A DNA stretch of 64,000 nt from Mesostigma viride. Lineage: Eukaryota > Streptophyta > Mesostigmatophyceae > Mesostigmatales > Mesostigmataceae. Positions 55,309-64,000 of the stretch are shown here, piece after piece. The notes beneath the pieces were generated by a model. The model saw only the letters and a program-made list of their open reading frames with translations, was not told the origin of the DNA and did no database searches. The first letter of the stretch is position 1; each line of letters begins with the position of its first letter. The stretch covers positions 5,829,323-5,893,322 of the forward strand of contig RPFO01000041.1 in NCBI GenBank assembly GCA_009746045.1, in the 5' to 3' direction. The translations under genes and the position numbers were made by a program.

Positions 55309-56494
55309 CGGGGAGGGAGGGAGGGAGGGAGGGAGGGAGGAGGGAGGGAGGGAGGGAGGGAGGGAGGGAGGGAGGGAGGGAGGGAGGGAGGGAGGGCGAC
55401 GGAGAGGGAGAAAGGGACGGAGGGAGGGACGGAGGTAGGGAGGGAGGGAGGGAGGGAGGGAGGGAGGGAGGGAGGGAGGGAGGGAGGGAGGGAGGGAGGG
55501 GGAGGGAGGGAGGAGGGAGGGAGGGAGGGAGGGAGGGAGGGAGGGAGGGAGGGAGGGAGGGAGGGAGGGAGGGAGGGAGGGAGGGAGGGAGGGAGGGAGG
55601 GAGAGGGAGAGGGAGAGGGAGAGGGAGAGGGAGGAGGGAGGGAGGGAGGGAGGGAGGGAGGAGGGAGGGAGGGAGGGAGGGAGGGAGGGAGGGGGAGGGA
55701 GGGAGGGAGGGAGGGAGGGAGGAGGGAGGGAGGGAGGGAGGGAGGGAGGGAGGGAGGGAGGAGGGAGGGAGGGAGGAGGGAGGGAGGGAGGGGGAGGGAG
55801 GGAGGGAGGGAGGGAGGGAGGGAGGGAGGGAGGGAGGAGGGAGGGAGGGAGGGAGGGAGGGAGGGAGGGAGGGAGGGAGGGAGGGAGGGCGACGGAGAGG
55901 GAGAGGGAGAAAGGGACGGAGGAGGGAGGGAGGAGAGGGAGGAGGGAGGGAGGAGGAGGGAGGGAGGAGGGAGGGAGGGAGGAGGGAGGGAGGGAGGGAG
56001 GGAGGGAGGGAGGGAGGGAGGGAGGGAGGGAGGGAGGGAGGGAGGGAGGGAGGGAGGGAGGGAGGGAGGGAGGAGGGAGGGAGGGAGGGAGGGAGGGAGG
56101 GACGGAGGGACGGAGGGAGGGAGGGAGGGAAGCAGGGAGGGAGGGAGGGAGGGAGGGAGGGAGGGAGGACGGAGGGACGGAGGACGGAGGGACGGAGGGA
56201 GGGAGGGAGGGAGGGAGGGAGGGAGGAGGGAGGGGGAGGGAGGGAGGGAGGGAGCAGGGAGGGAGGGGGAGGGAGGGAGGGAGGGAGGGAGGGAGGAGGA
56301 GGGAGGGAGGGAGGGAGGGAGGGAGGGAGGAGGGAGGGAGGGAGGGAGGGAGGGAGGGAGGGAGGGAGGGAGGGAGGGACGGAGGGACGGAGGGAGGTAG
56401 GGAGGGAAGGAGGGAGGTAGGGAGGGACGGAGGGACGGAGGGACGGAGGGACGGAGGGAGGGAGGGAGGGAGGGAGGGAGGGAGGGAGGGAGGG
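55309..56494 (+). repeat. (GGGA)n array, ~1.2 kb
   Basis: Almost continuous GGGA with interspersed GGA, GACGGA and GAGAGG variants. Long apparent reading frames on both strands here are repeat artefacts. The G-rich strand can form G-quadruplexes. Confidence 0.95.
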
Positions 56495-56508
56495 CGTGCA
56501 TGGTTATA

Positions 56509-56605
56509 CGGGTGGGTGGGTGGGTGGGTGGGTGGGTGGGTGGGTGGGTGGGTGGCTGGGTGGCTGGGTGGGTGTGTGGGTCCCTGGGTAGGTGGGTTGG
56601 GAAGG
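56509..56605 (+). repeat. (GGGT)n array
   Basis: GGGT units, with GGCT variants, follow the GGGA array after a 15-base spacer. Confidence 0.9.
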
Positions 56606-57305
56606 TGTGCTTTTTATTATGATGATTAGCTAGTAAGTTACATGTGTGTTATTGGTGCACATGCTGACGTTGTATCATGGGCGTGTGCCCCTAAGTCTGC
56701 CTTCCTGCAATGTCATATAAAATATAGTAGTATAATGTAGATGTGTTGTTGGGATCCTGACTATATATCCCAAACTGGAATGATTGACATGCAACTATGA
56801 GATTAAGCCCTTGAAAAACAATTACTAGGAACTGCATTTGCAGTTCTATGTTTGCTAGCATTTGTCACCTATTTGTCATGCAAACAGTCTGAATTTATTG
56901 TGGGCATGCTGTATGGGATGTGTTTAGAACATGTGCAAAGTTCTAGGCCCAACTGAGGTCATTTGGTGTTCTGATACATGCATACATGCCAGAAAGTGCC
57001 GAAAATACGGTATTTTATGCTAGCAAATGTCACCATGTTTCCATGCTGCCAAATCCCAAATTTTTAATTTGACCACATGGGATCATACCAAATCTGATAA
57101 GGAACCTTGGTGCCAAATTTGTGGTCAAACTGACCATTATTCCATCTCCTACTAATTTTTAGGGGAAGAAAATGGGTTTTAGAATTGATGTGCTGATGAA
57201 GGCATGACATTCACACCATGAGACAAGGCACGGCTTGTCAATGCCATGATGTAGGGTAGAGTTGATGTTGATGGATTTTGTAGATAGATATGGTAGATAG
57301 ATGTT
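56606..57305. other. host intergenic DNA, nothing recognised
   Basis: AT-rich sequence without open frames, tRNAs or clear repeats. Confidence 0.5.
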
Positions 57306-57597
57306 GTAGATAGATTAGACCGGTAGGACTGGTTGCACCCATCCATCGATCCATCGGGGTTAATGCTCCGTGACTCCCCAACGGGAGCACGAGTCTAATT
57401 AATTAATTAAGGCCATGATGGCAAGGCATGGACTTCAAGACAAGTTTTTAAATTAATAATAATAATGATAAAACATGAAAGCACACGCTCCATTAATTAA
57501 TTAATTAGACTCGTGCTCCCGTTGGGGAGTCACGGAGCATTAACCCCGATGGATCGATGGATGGGTGCAAACAGTCCTACCGGTCTAATCTATCTAC
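57306..57597. mobile_element. MITE-like inverted-repeat element (292 bp)
   Basis: Arms of ~105 bases, GTAGATAGATTAGACCGG ... TTAATTAATTAA, are near-perfect reverse complements (57306-57410 and 57493-57597). Each arm contains a short ATCC tetranucleotide run and the hairpin-forming core CTCCGTGACTCCCC/GGGAGCACGAG. Related single arms occur at 60301 and 63541, and a core-only pair at 63062-63174. Confidence 0.65.
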
Positions 57598-57863
57598 ATT
57601 GGCTACATGGTTGGCTACAGGGTACACGCTCCATGGTTGTCTCTTTGCAATATAAGTCATGATTCTAAAAGTCATCTGATCACAAAAGCCACCTCCCCCC
57701 AAGCGGAGGAGGCGTTTTGATGAGTAGTGTAGTTAGGATTTTCTAGACTAGATAGCTTAGAGGTAGGTTCGTTCGATTACGCGGCTTCCTCCACTCCACC
57801 CATCCATCAAGGAATATGTGCCACACGATCTCCCAACAGAGGCATGTTATAATTTAATTTAAT

Positions 57864-58950
57864 TTAATCCTGATCACTAGAGCAGCCGCTGCCCTCGGGG
57901 CTTTCTGCATAGTTGACTGCTGGGCGTCCTCTTTCGCTTTTCCGCGAAGGGATGGCCCCCCCCTTCTGGCCCCCCTCCTCTCCCTTCTTGCCCTTGCCAG
58001 CCCCCACCTTGCGCTTGCCAACCCCCCCCTCTCCCAATTCCTCAGCCTCCTCTTCCTTATTGCCCTTGCCAGCCCCCGCCTTCTTGCCCTTGCCAACCCC
58101 CACCTTCTTGCCCTTCCCAGCCCCCACCTTGTTGCCCTTGCCTGCCCCCGCCTTCTTGCCCTTGCCAGCCCCCGCCTTCTCGCCCTTGCCAGCTCCTCCC
58201 TCTCCCCAAGCCTCAGCCCCCTCTCCCCATTCGTCCTCCTGCCACTCTCCCCATTCCTCACCCCCTTCCTCTCCCCGCTCCTCACCCCCATCCTCTCCCC
58301 ATTCCTCGCCCCCCTCTACGGTCTTGCGCTTCTTCCGTGAGGGAATGGGGTCCTCCGTGCCAGGCCCAGGCACGTGACGTGCAACTGGTGGAAGGTCCAG
58401 ATCAAGGTACGCGGCCGCCTTCTGCCATTCGCCACCCAATCCCATATGCCATGGCCATTTTGCGTGGACAATCGCAAGCTCAGGCGCGTACTTTGGATCT
58501 GCTACGTAGCCTACTGAGCTCACGCTGTTGGGCAGCACCAATCTAGCCTCAACAGGGGCCTCGTCTGTCACAAGAACTCTCAAGCCCTCGTCAGGCAGGT
58601 CCTGAACATAGGACGGGTGGTAGAGGTTGACCCGGAGAAAGATCTGCCTGGACCAGCTCCCTGATGGAACCAGCAGGGTGGCATCGAGAATGTGAGTAAT
58701 CACACCATACTGTACAGCCCCCCCTTCGCAGCGCACCATTACGCCGGAGTTGCGGTGGCGTTTGCTTGCTGTCCCATCAGCCGACTGCGTTCTGAAGTTT
58801 GTTCCATGGATGTTGATGGTGTCGTGCTCATCCGCCAGCGGCGTGACGCCCAGTGCTGCAGATTTAATCAGGTCAGGAACCTGCGGAGTCGCACCAGTCA
58901 GGATCCACGACTGCAGCCAGTCCACTCCACGGTCACGCACGGTGTCCTCC
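57864..58950 (-). CDS. CACTA transposase exon 6 (C-terminal domain and low-complexity tail)
   Basis: Acceptor TGCAG before 58950; stop at 57864-57866. The first ~190 residues include a globular segment (VMVRCEGGAVQYGVITHILD, FLRVNLYHP) as in the C-terminal part of plant tnp2 transposases. The rest is repetitive Glu/Gly (GGEEWGEDGGEERGEEGG) and then AGKGKK-type Lys/Gly repeats and a basic AT-hook-like SERGRPAVN. The tail is far longer and more repetitive than usual. Confidence 0.55.
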
Positions 58951-59238
58951 CTGCATGCACACAATCCATTGCCACAAGAATGGTAAAAACAAAATTAAAT
59001 CAGCTAACATTAATATAGAAGGCACAGCCAAAATATCAATGTTGAAAATTAAATAGGTGTAGGAAAATTGCACAATTGAAATGACTGGAATGCAAAGGAA
59101 CTAAAACTTAAATGGTTGACAGCCTCTCCCATACAGCCACAATCTGCTCACAACATGCAATTCAAAATCAAGTAATCTGGCAGAAAAACAATACAATAGT
59201 GTAGGATCAGCATTTCCTAATTGGTAATAGACGCTTAC

Positions 59239-59429
59239 CAGTAGCTCTGCAGTCCGTGCTGTGGCACATAGGAGGCATGCGGGAAGGCCAGCTTGAGCAG
59301 GAGTAGCTGCGCTTCTCGTCGCTCAGCCGTGGACAGCGTGTACCCGTCCTTGCGAAAGCGCGCACCCAGCCTCACGACGTTGGATGGGTCAGCTCGCAAC
59401 AGGTCCCAAATCGTCGCGTCATCACATCC
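59239..59429 (-). CDS. CACTA transposase exon 5
   Basis: Acceptor TGCAG before 59429, donor GTAAGC after 59239. Encodes GCDDATIWDLLRADPSNVVR and LTLSTAERREAQ-type helical sequence of unknown role in the C-terminal half. Confidence 0.5.
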
Positions 59430-59576
59430 CTGCATGGGGGGGGGGTAAGAATCGTGAAACGTGAAAGATATGAAAAGCATGTGAGAACACATGCATGCTG
59501 GCACAAGTTTGGAAAGCAGCAACGAAAAGACAAAATATAAGCTGTATCAAGGGAGACAAATAGCGAGCATGCTTAC

Positions 59577-60467
59577 CGAGCGTGTATGGCGCACGAAGTA
59601 GGACAGCAGATGGATTGCCTCGAAAATCATGAAGAATGCGCCCATGGCGTGCTCAACATTCCTGGTGGACAGGGGCCCGGACGTAGCCGTGTTCATGGTT
59701 CTTTCTCCCCAGGACATGCTTCGCCCCTCAGGCGGCCCCGCCCAGATCCATTGAGCCAGGAGGTGAGCAGCAGCGTGGACAGAGCGTGACATTTCAGACG
59801 CCGGCATCACGAGCTCAAGTGCCACGACGGCTCGTAGCATCATGTTGCCCATATCCTTCAGCTGGCCTTGAGTAAAGGCCCGGGCAGAAAAGGCACAGTC
59901 CCATGCGCGTGAAAATTGAACAAATGCTGCACGGGCGTCCGGATGAAGGCGGCCTCGCAACACTACAGGCAGCAACGCCCGGGAGTAGAGGTTCTTGTCC
60001 GTGGTCTTCAACTTGCCAGCCACCTTGCCAGTTGAGGCTAGGCCAACGTAGCTGACAGCGGGGAAGCCATCAGGGAGATGCTTGAACTCCTTCTCAACGG
60101 CTGCACGTCCACACAGAAAATGATAGTTCAAGGAAAAGTACTACATGTCAAGTTAGACAGGAATTAAGGAAATCAATGAATGAATTAACTCAAAAGGAGT
60201 TGCATAAACATATATATGTTTCATCTGAAAAGAGACAACGAACTTGGAAGCATGGCACGCATACCTAAGCCTATTGCCCATAATTAATTATTTAATTATT
60301 TAGACTCGTGCTCCCGTTGGGGAGTCACGGAGCATTAACCCCGATGGATGGATGGATGGATGGATGGATGGATGGATGGATGGATGGATGGATGGATGGA
60401 TGGATGGATGGATGGATGGATGGATGGATGGATGGATGGATGGATGGATGGATGGATGGACACAGTA

Positions 60468-60520
<53 letters not shown>

Positions 60521-60522
60521 TT

Positions 60523-60555
<33 letters not shown>

Positions 60556-60789
60556 CTAAGAAAGAAAGAAAGTAAGTTAGTAAGTAAGTAAGAAAGAAAG
60601 AAAGAAAGAAAGCACACCTACCAACGGTCTCAGCCTTCTCCGCCGCTGCCAGCTCGCAAGGGGGGTGCGGGATGTGCTTCTTGCCCGTGACCTCGTCCTC
60701 GGTCACCCAAAGCTCTGGGTTCACACCCAGGGCCTTGAGCTTTCCTCGCCGTGCCTGCGAGCAAGTCTTCCCATTCCCACCCTTGCCAC
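59577..60789 (-). CDS. CACTA transposase exons 3 and 4 (linker and DUF4218-like region)
   Basis: Exon 3 is 60622-60789 ([20 protein letters not shown]) and exon 4 is 59577-60100; the 521-base intron between them is largely GGAT and GTAA microsatellite. Exon 4 contains [27 protein letters not shown]-type [20 protein letters not shown] and [19 protein letters not shown], matching DUF4218 (LLPVALRGLL, LEKIFPPSFF, GPVQYRWMYPFER). All donor and acceptor dinucleotides are canonical. Confidence 0.6.
60301..60343 (+). repeat. single arm of the dispersed hairpin repeat
   Basis: AGACTCGTGCTCCCGTTGGG continuing to GCATTAACCCCG, identical to the arm at 57506-57549, here inside an intron of the CACTA gene and directly followed by the GGAT array. 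Confidence 0.7.
60344..60460 (+). repeat. (ATGG)n microsatellite
   Basis: About 29 perfect ATGG units starting at the edge of the dispersed repeat arm. Confidence 0.95.
60467..60611 (+). repeat. (GTAA)n / (GAAA)n microsatellite
   Basis: GTAA units grading into GAAA units up to the splice donor of exon 3. Confidence 0.95.
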
Positions 60790-60920
60790 CTGCATTCAAC
60801 CATGGAGGGGAAAAATAAGGCATACCATGGTTCAATACAACACAAGCGAGACATGCATATGGAAAATACATCCCAAGAAAATCAAAATAGGCAGCAATCT
60901 ACAAAGCAAGCTTAGCTTAC

Positions 60921-61765
60921 CGCTGGTGCAGTTGATGACACGGAGCAGCATGTTGGCCGCGAGATGAAACTCGTCGACAAGATGGGGAAATTGCAAGTCG
61001 CGCCAGTACGGCAGTTTGCCGAACACCTCGGGCTGGACATGGAGCTTCCCACAGTACTCGAGATATTGCTCGTGCGTCATCACCTGGGGAGCGTCTACAA
61101 CATCTGCCGGTCGCGCCGGGTCCGACTTGTCGAGCATGCCAGCATGCCCCAGAAACACGATGACGCCATTCGAGACAAACAGCCCCTTCCACTGGTTGCC
61201 ATGCAAGAGGCAGCCATAGTAGCCGGCATCAGGCATGTTCACGCATTTGGAAAATGCGGGGTAGTCGTGTATCACCCACAACAGAAGGGCCTGCACGAAT
61301 ACAGGCTGGAGAGCGCCGCCATTCTTTTGCTCGTCGACAATGTCACACACCCAGAACCCATCCCACAGCCCCTTGAAGTCATCAACGATCAACTCCCAGA
61401 ATACTTGGAAATTGGAAGGGGCCTTCCCCTTGGCGGCGCTGATCAGAAGTACCATTAAGGAAAAATTCTTGTTCACAAACACATGCTCTGGCAGGTTGTA
61501 GCAGGCTGCAAAGGCTGGCCAGCATGAGTACGCGTCGTGGAAGCTAAGAGGGTTGACACCGTCCACCGTCAGTCCAAAGACGAGGTTACGGTGGTCATCT
61601 CGGAACTGCCGCCACTTCTCCTTAACGAACTGCATGGCCCGGCAATCTGCGACGGCAGTTCGCGGGGATTCAAAGGCCAGCAATGTTCACAAATGTGCAA
61701 CGGGTCCATGAATTTCGGGGGCTTGATGCCGTCGGCCATGAGGGCTACAATGCAACGTTCAATAC
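60921..61765 (-). CDS. CACTA transposase exon 2 (Transposase_21 core)
   Basis: Acceptor TGCAG at 61766. The core reads DDHRNLVFGLTVDGVNPLSF, CYNLPEHVFVNKNFSLMVLL, DDFKGLWDGFW and WVIHDYPAFSKCVNMPDAGYYGC, aligning with the tnp2 motifs (LATDGFNPF, YNLPPWMCMK, ELKELW, INDFPAY). A frame change near 61650-61700 is compatible with a 44-base GT-AG intron (GTGAACATTG...CGCAG). Donor GTAAGC follows. Confidence 0.65.
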
Positions 61766-61929
61766 CTGCACGCAACATCAAAAGCGTGCACATGGCATCA
61801 ACAAATCTGAAATCAGAGACAAAGCAGAAACGATTCTAAACCGTATCCTTTGCTAACAGGAAAAGAACCAAGCAGGCAAAGATTGAGGAATGTACGTGGA
61901 TCGTCACCGCAATGAGATAAAATACCAAC

Positions 61930-62533
61930 CTTTCACTCCATTCACGACACGGTCGTCAGAATCCGTGTCCTTGTTCTCGTTCAGGTTTGCATATGCAAGG
62001 GCCTCGGACATCTCTGGAATCCGAAGCCAGCCCCTGATCCGATCCCGGAGCGGGAAGTGGCGGACTTGGCGGTGAGGTCTTCTCGTGACCACTGTGTTCC
62101 CCTTACTGTCCTGGTATGTTTCAAAACAGGGCAGCTTGCATTTCGGGCATTCCTGCAGATCCGTGTCCTTGTAAATGAATCCATCGCATGCACATGCATC
62201 GTACACACGGTATGTCAAACCGAGGCCCCTCAGCATCGTTCGGGCCCCCCCAACTGACTCGGGGAGGCAGTTGCCTTCCGGGAGCAGTTCACTCACTAGC
62301 TTCACCACCTTGTCTGCAAAAACTCGAGAGCACCCTTCCTCGCCCAGCAGGCTGAGCAGACGGAGTGCAGCTACCACTGACGTCGTGTTAGATCCAGGAT
62401 AGAGGGGTGTCTCTTCCCGAACCTTAGCAGCTGTTTCATCAAATCGGCATGCAAAGGCTTCGGCCTCCGCCTGCCCAGCTCCAACGGCATCCATACCCTC
62501 CATCATGAACTCGTCTACTGTTTGACGATCCAT
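61930..62533 (-). CDS. CACTA transposase exon 1 (zinc-like N-terminal box)
   Basis: Begins at ATG 62531-62533. Contains a helical start and the box YDACACDGFIYKDTDLQECPKC, which corresponds to the IHACPNDC...CPxC segment of tnp2 proteins, followed by RHFPLRDRIRGWLRIPEMSE, equivalent to the FPL.PRL.RLF stretch. Donor site GTTGGT follows, in phase 1. Acts, by family knowledge, in DNA binding by the transposase. Confidence 0.65.
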
Positions 62534-63061
62534 GGATCCGATAAACTAACGATTCAGGATCTTTACCCACATGCCCAATGACAACCCATTAGAAGTCCAG
62601 TGGCTTCCGTGGTCTAGCAAGGCTCCGTTTTAGCCATTCACATCTTGATACCCTAGGCTTAGCAGGCCGGGGATTAACTCATGGTTATATTTGGAATAAA
62701 CGTACACCTATTTATCTGGAAAATTAAGGATTCATAAATCACAATGCATAAGTTATCATGAAAATTACGGGCGAGGGCACAGCGGGGATAAACAGTGTGC
62801 AGCGCATGCCTTTCACGTACTTAAATACATGTCTACCCTTAGGCGCTCTTATCTGACACTTTTCCGCATAATATGATAACTGCCTGTACATGTACGTGGG
62901 TGCACACGGGTGTACACTCCGGGTGTACACGGGTGTACACGCCGGGTGCACTTCGGTCTACTGCCACACGCTAAGGCGCTTTTGTATGCACTGTATGTGG
63001 TGGCGTGATCCACAACGTCGTTGTGGGTCACGCTACACTTCGGCCCACCGCCACGCTTAAG
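62534..63061. other. host DNA upstream of the CACTA gene, nothing recognised
   Basis: AT-rich; contains a local cluster of GGGTGTACAC repeats at 62908-62950. No gene supported. Confidence 0.5.
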
Positions 63062-63174
63062 GCTCCGTGACTCCGCGACGCGAGCACGAGTTTAATTATA
63101 TAATTCATTAATGTATTCCAGCAGCAAATTAATTAATTAAATAAACTCGTGCTCGCGTCGCGGAGTCACGGAGC
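63062..63174. mobile_element. short palindromic element (113 bp) of the hairpin-repeat family
   Basis: GCTCCGTGACTCCGCGACGC-type arm at 63062-63090 and its perfect reverse complement at 63146-63174, with a TTAATTAA-rich centre. The core differs from the 57306 family by paired changes. Confidence 0.6.
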
Positions 63175-63540
63175 ACGTGTCTATTAATTAATTAATTAAT
63201 GTGCACAAAATTAATTAATTAATTAACTAGCTTATTAATTAATTGGCGTGTCACGAGTTGAATACAAAATTTAAACTGATGAATTGGCGTCTCCGCATGT
63301 GCAGAGGACATGCATGGGGGTGCTAGTCCTCTTTAAGTGATTTGGAGAAAGATGATGGACATGGCCACGTGGGCCCATGAGCATGAATTTATTGATTAAT
63401 TAATAGACACGTGACTGTGCAGGTCATAGAGGCCAACAAGCCCCATGCAGTGGGGAAGGAACGTGTTTTCAAACGAGGGCGGCATGCCAACCAAGACCCC
63501 TAGGGTCGCGACCATCACAAAGAGAACATAGAACTGTTTT
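63175..63540. other. TTAATTAA-rich host DNA without a supported gene
   Basis: Several TTAATTAATTAA runs and no open frame of note. Confidence 0.5.
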
Positions 63541-63903
63541 GTAGATAGCTTTGACCGGTAGGATTGCGTGCACCCCTCCCTCCCTCCCTCCCTCCCTCCC
63601 TCCCTCCCTCCCTCCCTCCCTCCCTCCCTCCCTCCCTCCCTCCCTCCCTCCCTCCCTCCCTCCCTCCTCCCTCCTCCCTCCCTCCCTCCCTCCCTCCCTC
63701 CCTCCCTCCCTCCCTCCCTCCTCCTCCTCCCTCCCTCCCTCCCTCCCTCCCTCCCTCCCTCCCTCCCTCCCTCCCTCCCTCCCTCCCTCCCTCCCTCCCT
63801 CCCTCCATCCACCCTAAACCCTCCCTCCCTCCCTCCCTCCCTCCATCCATCCGGGTTAATGCTCCGTGATGTCCCAGTGGAAGCACGAGTTTAATTATAT
63901 AAC
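63541..63903 (-). repeat. hairpin-repeat arm with an expanded (CCCT)n core
   Basis: Starts GTAGATAGCTTTGACCGGTA and ends GGGTTAATGCTCCGTGATGT ... GCACGAGTTTAATTA, the same order as one arm of the 57306 element, but the internal tetranucleotide run is expanded to ~280 bases of CCCT (63573-63852). Confidence 0.65.
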
Positions 63904-64000
63904 TTTTAAACTTTAATGTGGACATGTGTGTGCATGGGCAAAAGTTGGCTAACTCAATCAAAAGACGTGATAATAATTTAGTACTTAATAAGTTAATTAA

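Larger units (their letters stand above)
57864..62533 (-). mobile_element. spliced CACTA (EnSpm/CMC) tnp2-type transposase gene
   Basis: Six minus-strand exons with GT-AG boundaries can be read: 61930-62533, 60921-61765, 60622-60789, 59577-60100, 59239-59429 and 57864-58950. Exon 2 needs one further 44-base intron (or has a frameshift) near 61650-61700; excluding it, total coding length is 3,375 bases, exactly 1,125 codons. Domain order is that of plant/algal CACTA tnp2 proteins: Cys-rich N-terminal box, Transposase_21 core, DUF4218-like region, then a Gly/Lys-rich tail. The terminal inverted repeats of the element were not located. Confidence 0.75.

Noticed and set aside
55155-56501. Long open frames of Ser/Pro/Leu or Gly/Arg/Glu repeats on both strands
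   Set aside because: They are translations of the GGGA microsatellite and have no non-repeat content; the same applies to 63396-63961.

Overview
The window is a chimera. Positions 1 to about 54,100 are a gene-dense, intron-poor, GC-rich stretch with the content of a nucleocytoplasmic large DNA virus (Nucleocytoviricota). The remaining ~10 kb is AT-richer eukaryotic DNA: microsatellites, dispersed repeats and a spliced CACTA-type transposase gene. The viral part carries an A32-type packaging ATPase (52663-53487), the C-terminal end of a double jelly-roll major capsid protein (53682-54100), proteins resembling the conserved NCLDV families DUF5767 (18715-19967) and DUF5764 (51199-51957), two very large repeat-plus-LamG adhesins, and many short single-pass membrane proteins. 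The simplest reading is an endogenous giant-virus insertion in a protist or alga, and the right edge of the viral DNA is visible. I cannot name host or virus genus.

Layout. 1-9.4 kb: a tRNA-Ile, a Bro-N/PD-(D/E)XK protein, small unknown genes, and two members of a Cys3-His family beside two copies of a helical adaptor-like domain. 9.43-17.98 kb: a 3.6-kb tandem duplication carrying a Cys3-His gene, a small gene and a tandem-OTU gene; each copy of the OTU gene is broken differently, and each copy of the unit has been hit by a different mobile element. 18-25.4 kb: structural-looking genes ending in a 972-residue adhesin. 25.4-31 kb: a second tandem duplication (AntA-like/PD-(D/E)XK gene plus a cluster of minus-strand membrane and zinc proteins and a fibre-tip-like protein), with a 124-base run of N at the junction. 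31-35 kb: a 1296-residue adhesin. 35-42.8 kb: membrane proteins, a 1241-residue DDE-transposase-like protein with inflated spacing between catalytic residues, and a PIN/NYN-like protein. 42.8-48.1 kb: structural-looking genes including a tandem paralogous pair. 48.2-54.1 kb: a membrane-protein gene split by a non-autonomous LTR element, then DUF5764-like, JAMM protease, packaging ATPase and truncated capsid genes. 54.1-64 kb: host DNA.

The genes fit a virion programme (capsid, packaging, adhesins, membrane proteins) plus host manipulation (OTU and JAMM deubiquitinase-like proteins, an F-box-like protein). Signs of decay after integration are three insertions with target-site duplications inside viral genes or the duplicated block, a truncated capsid gene, and at least nine probable frameshifts, several at C or G runs. 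Some frameshifts could be assembly errors, because indels cluster next to the N gap. AT-rich motifs (TATAAAG close to the ATG; T-tract plus CTAAA; TATAAAAACC) recur upstream of viral genes and are candidate promoters.
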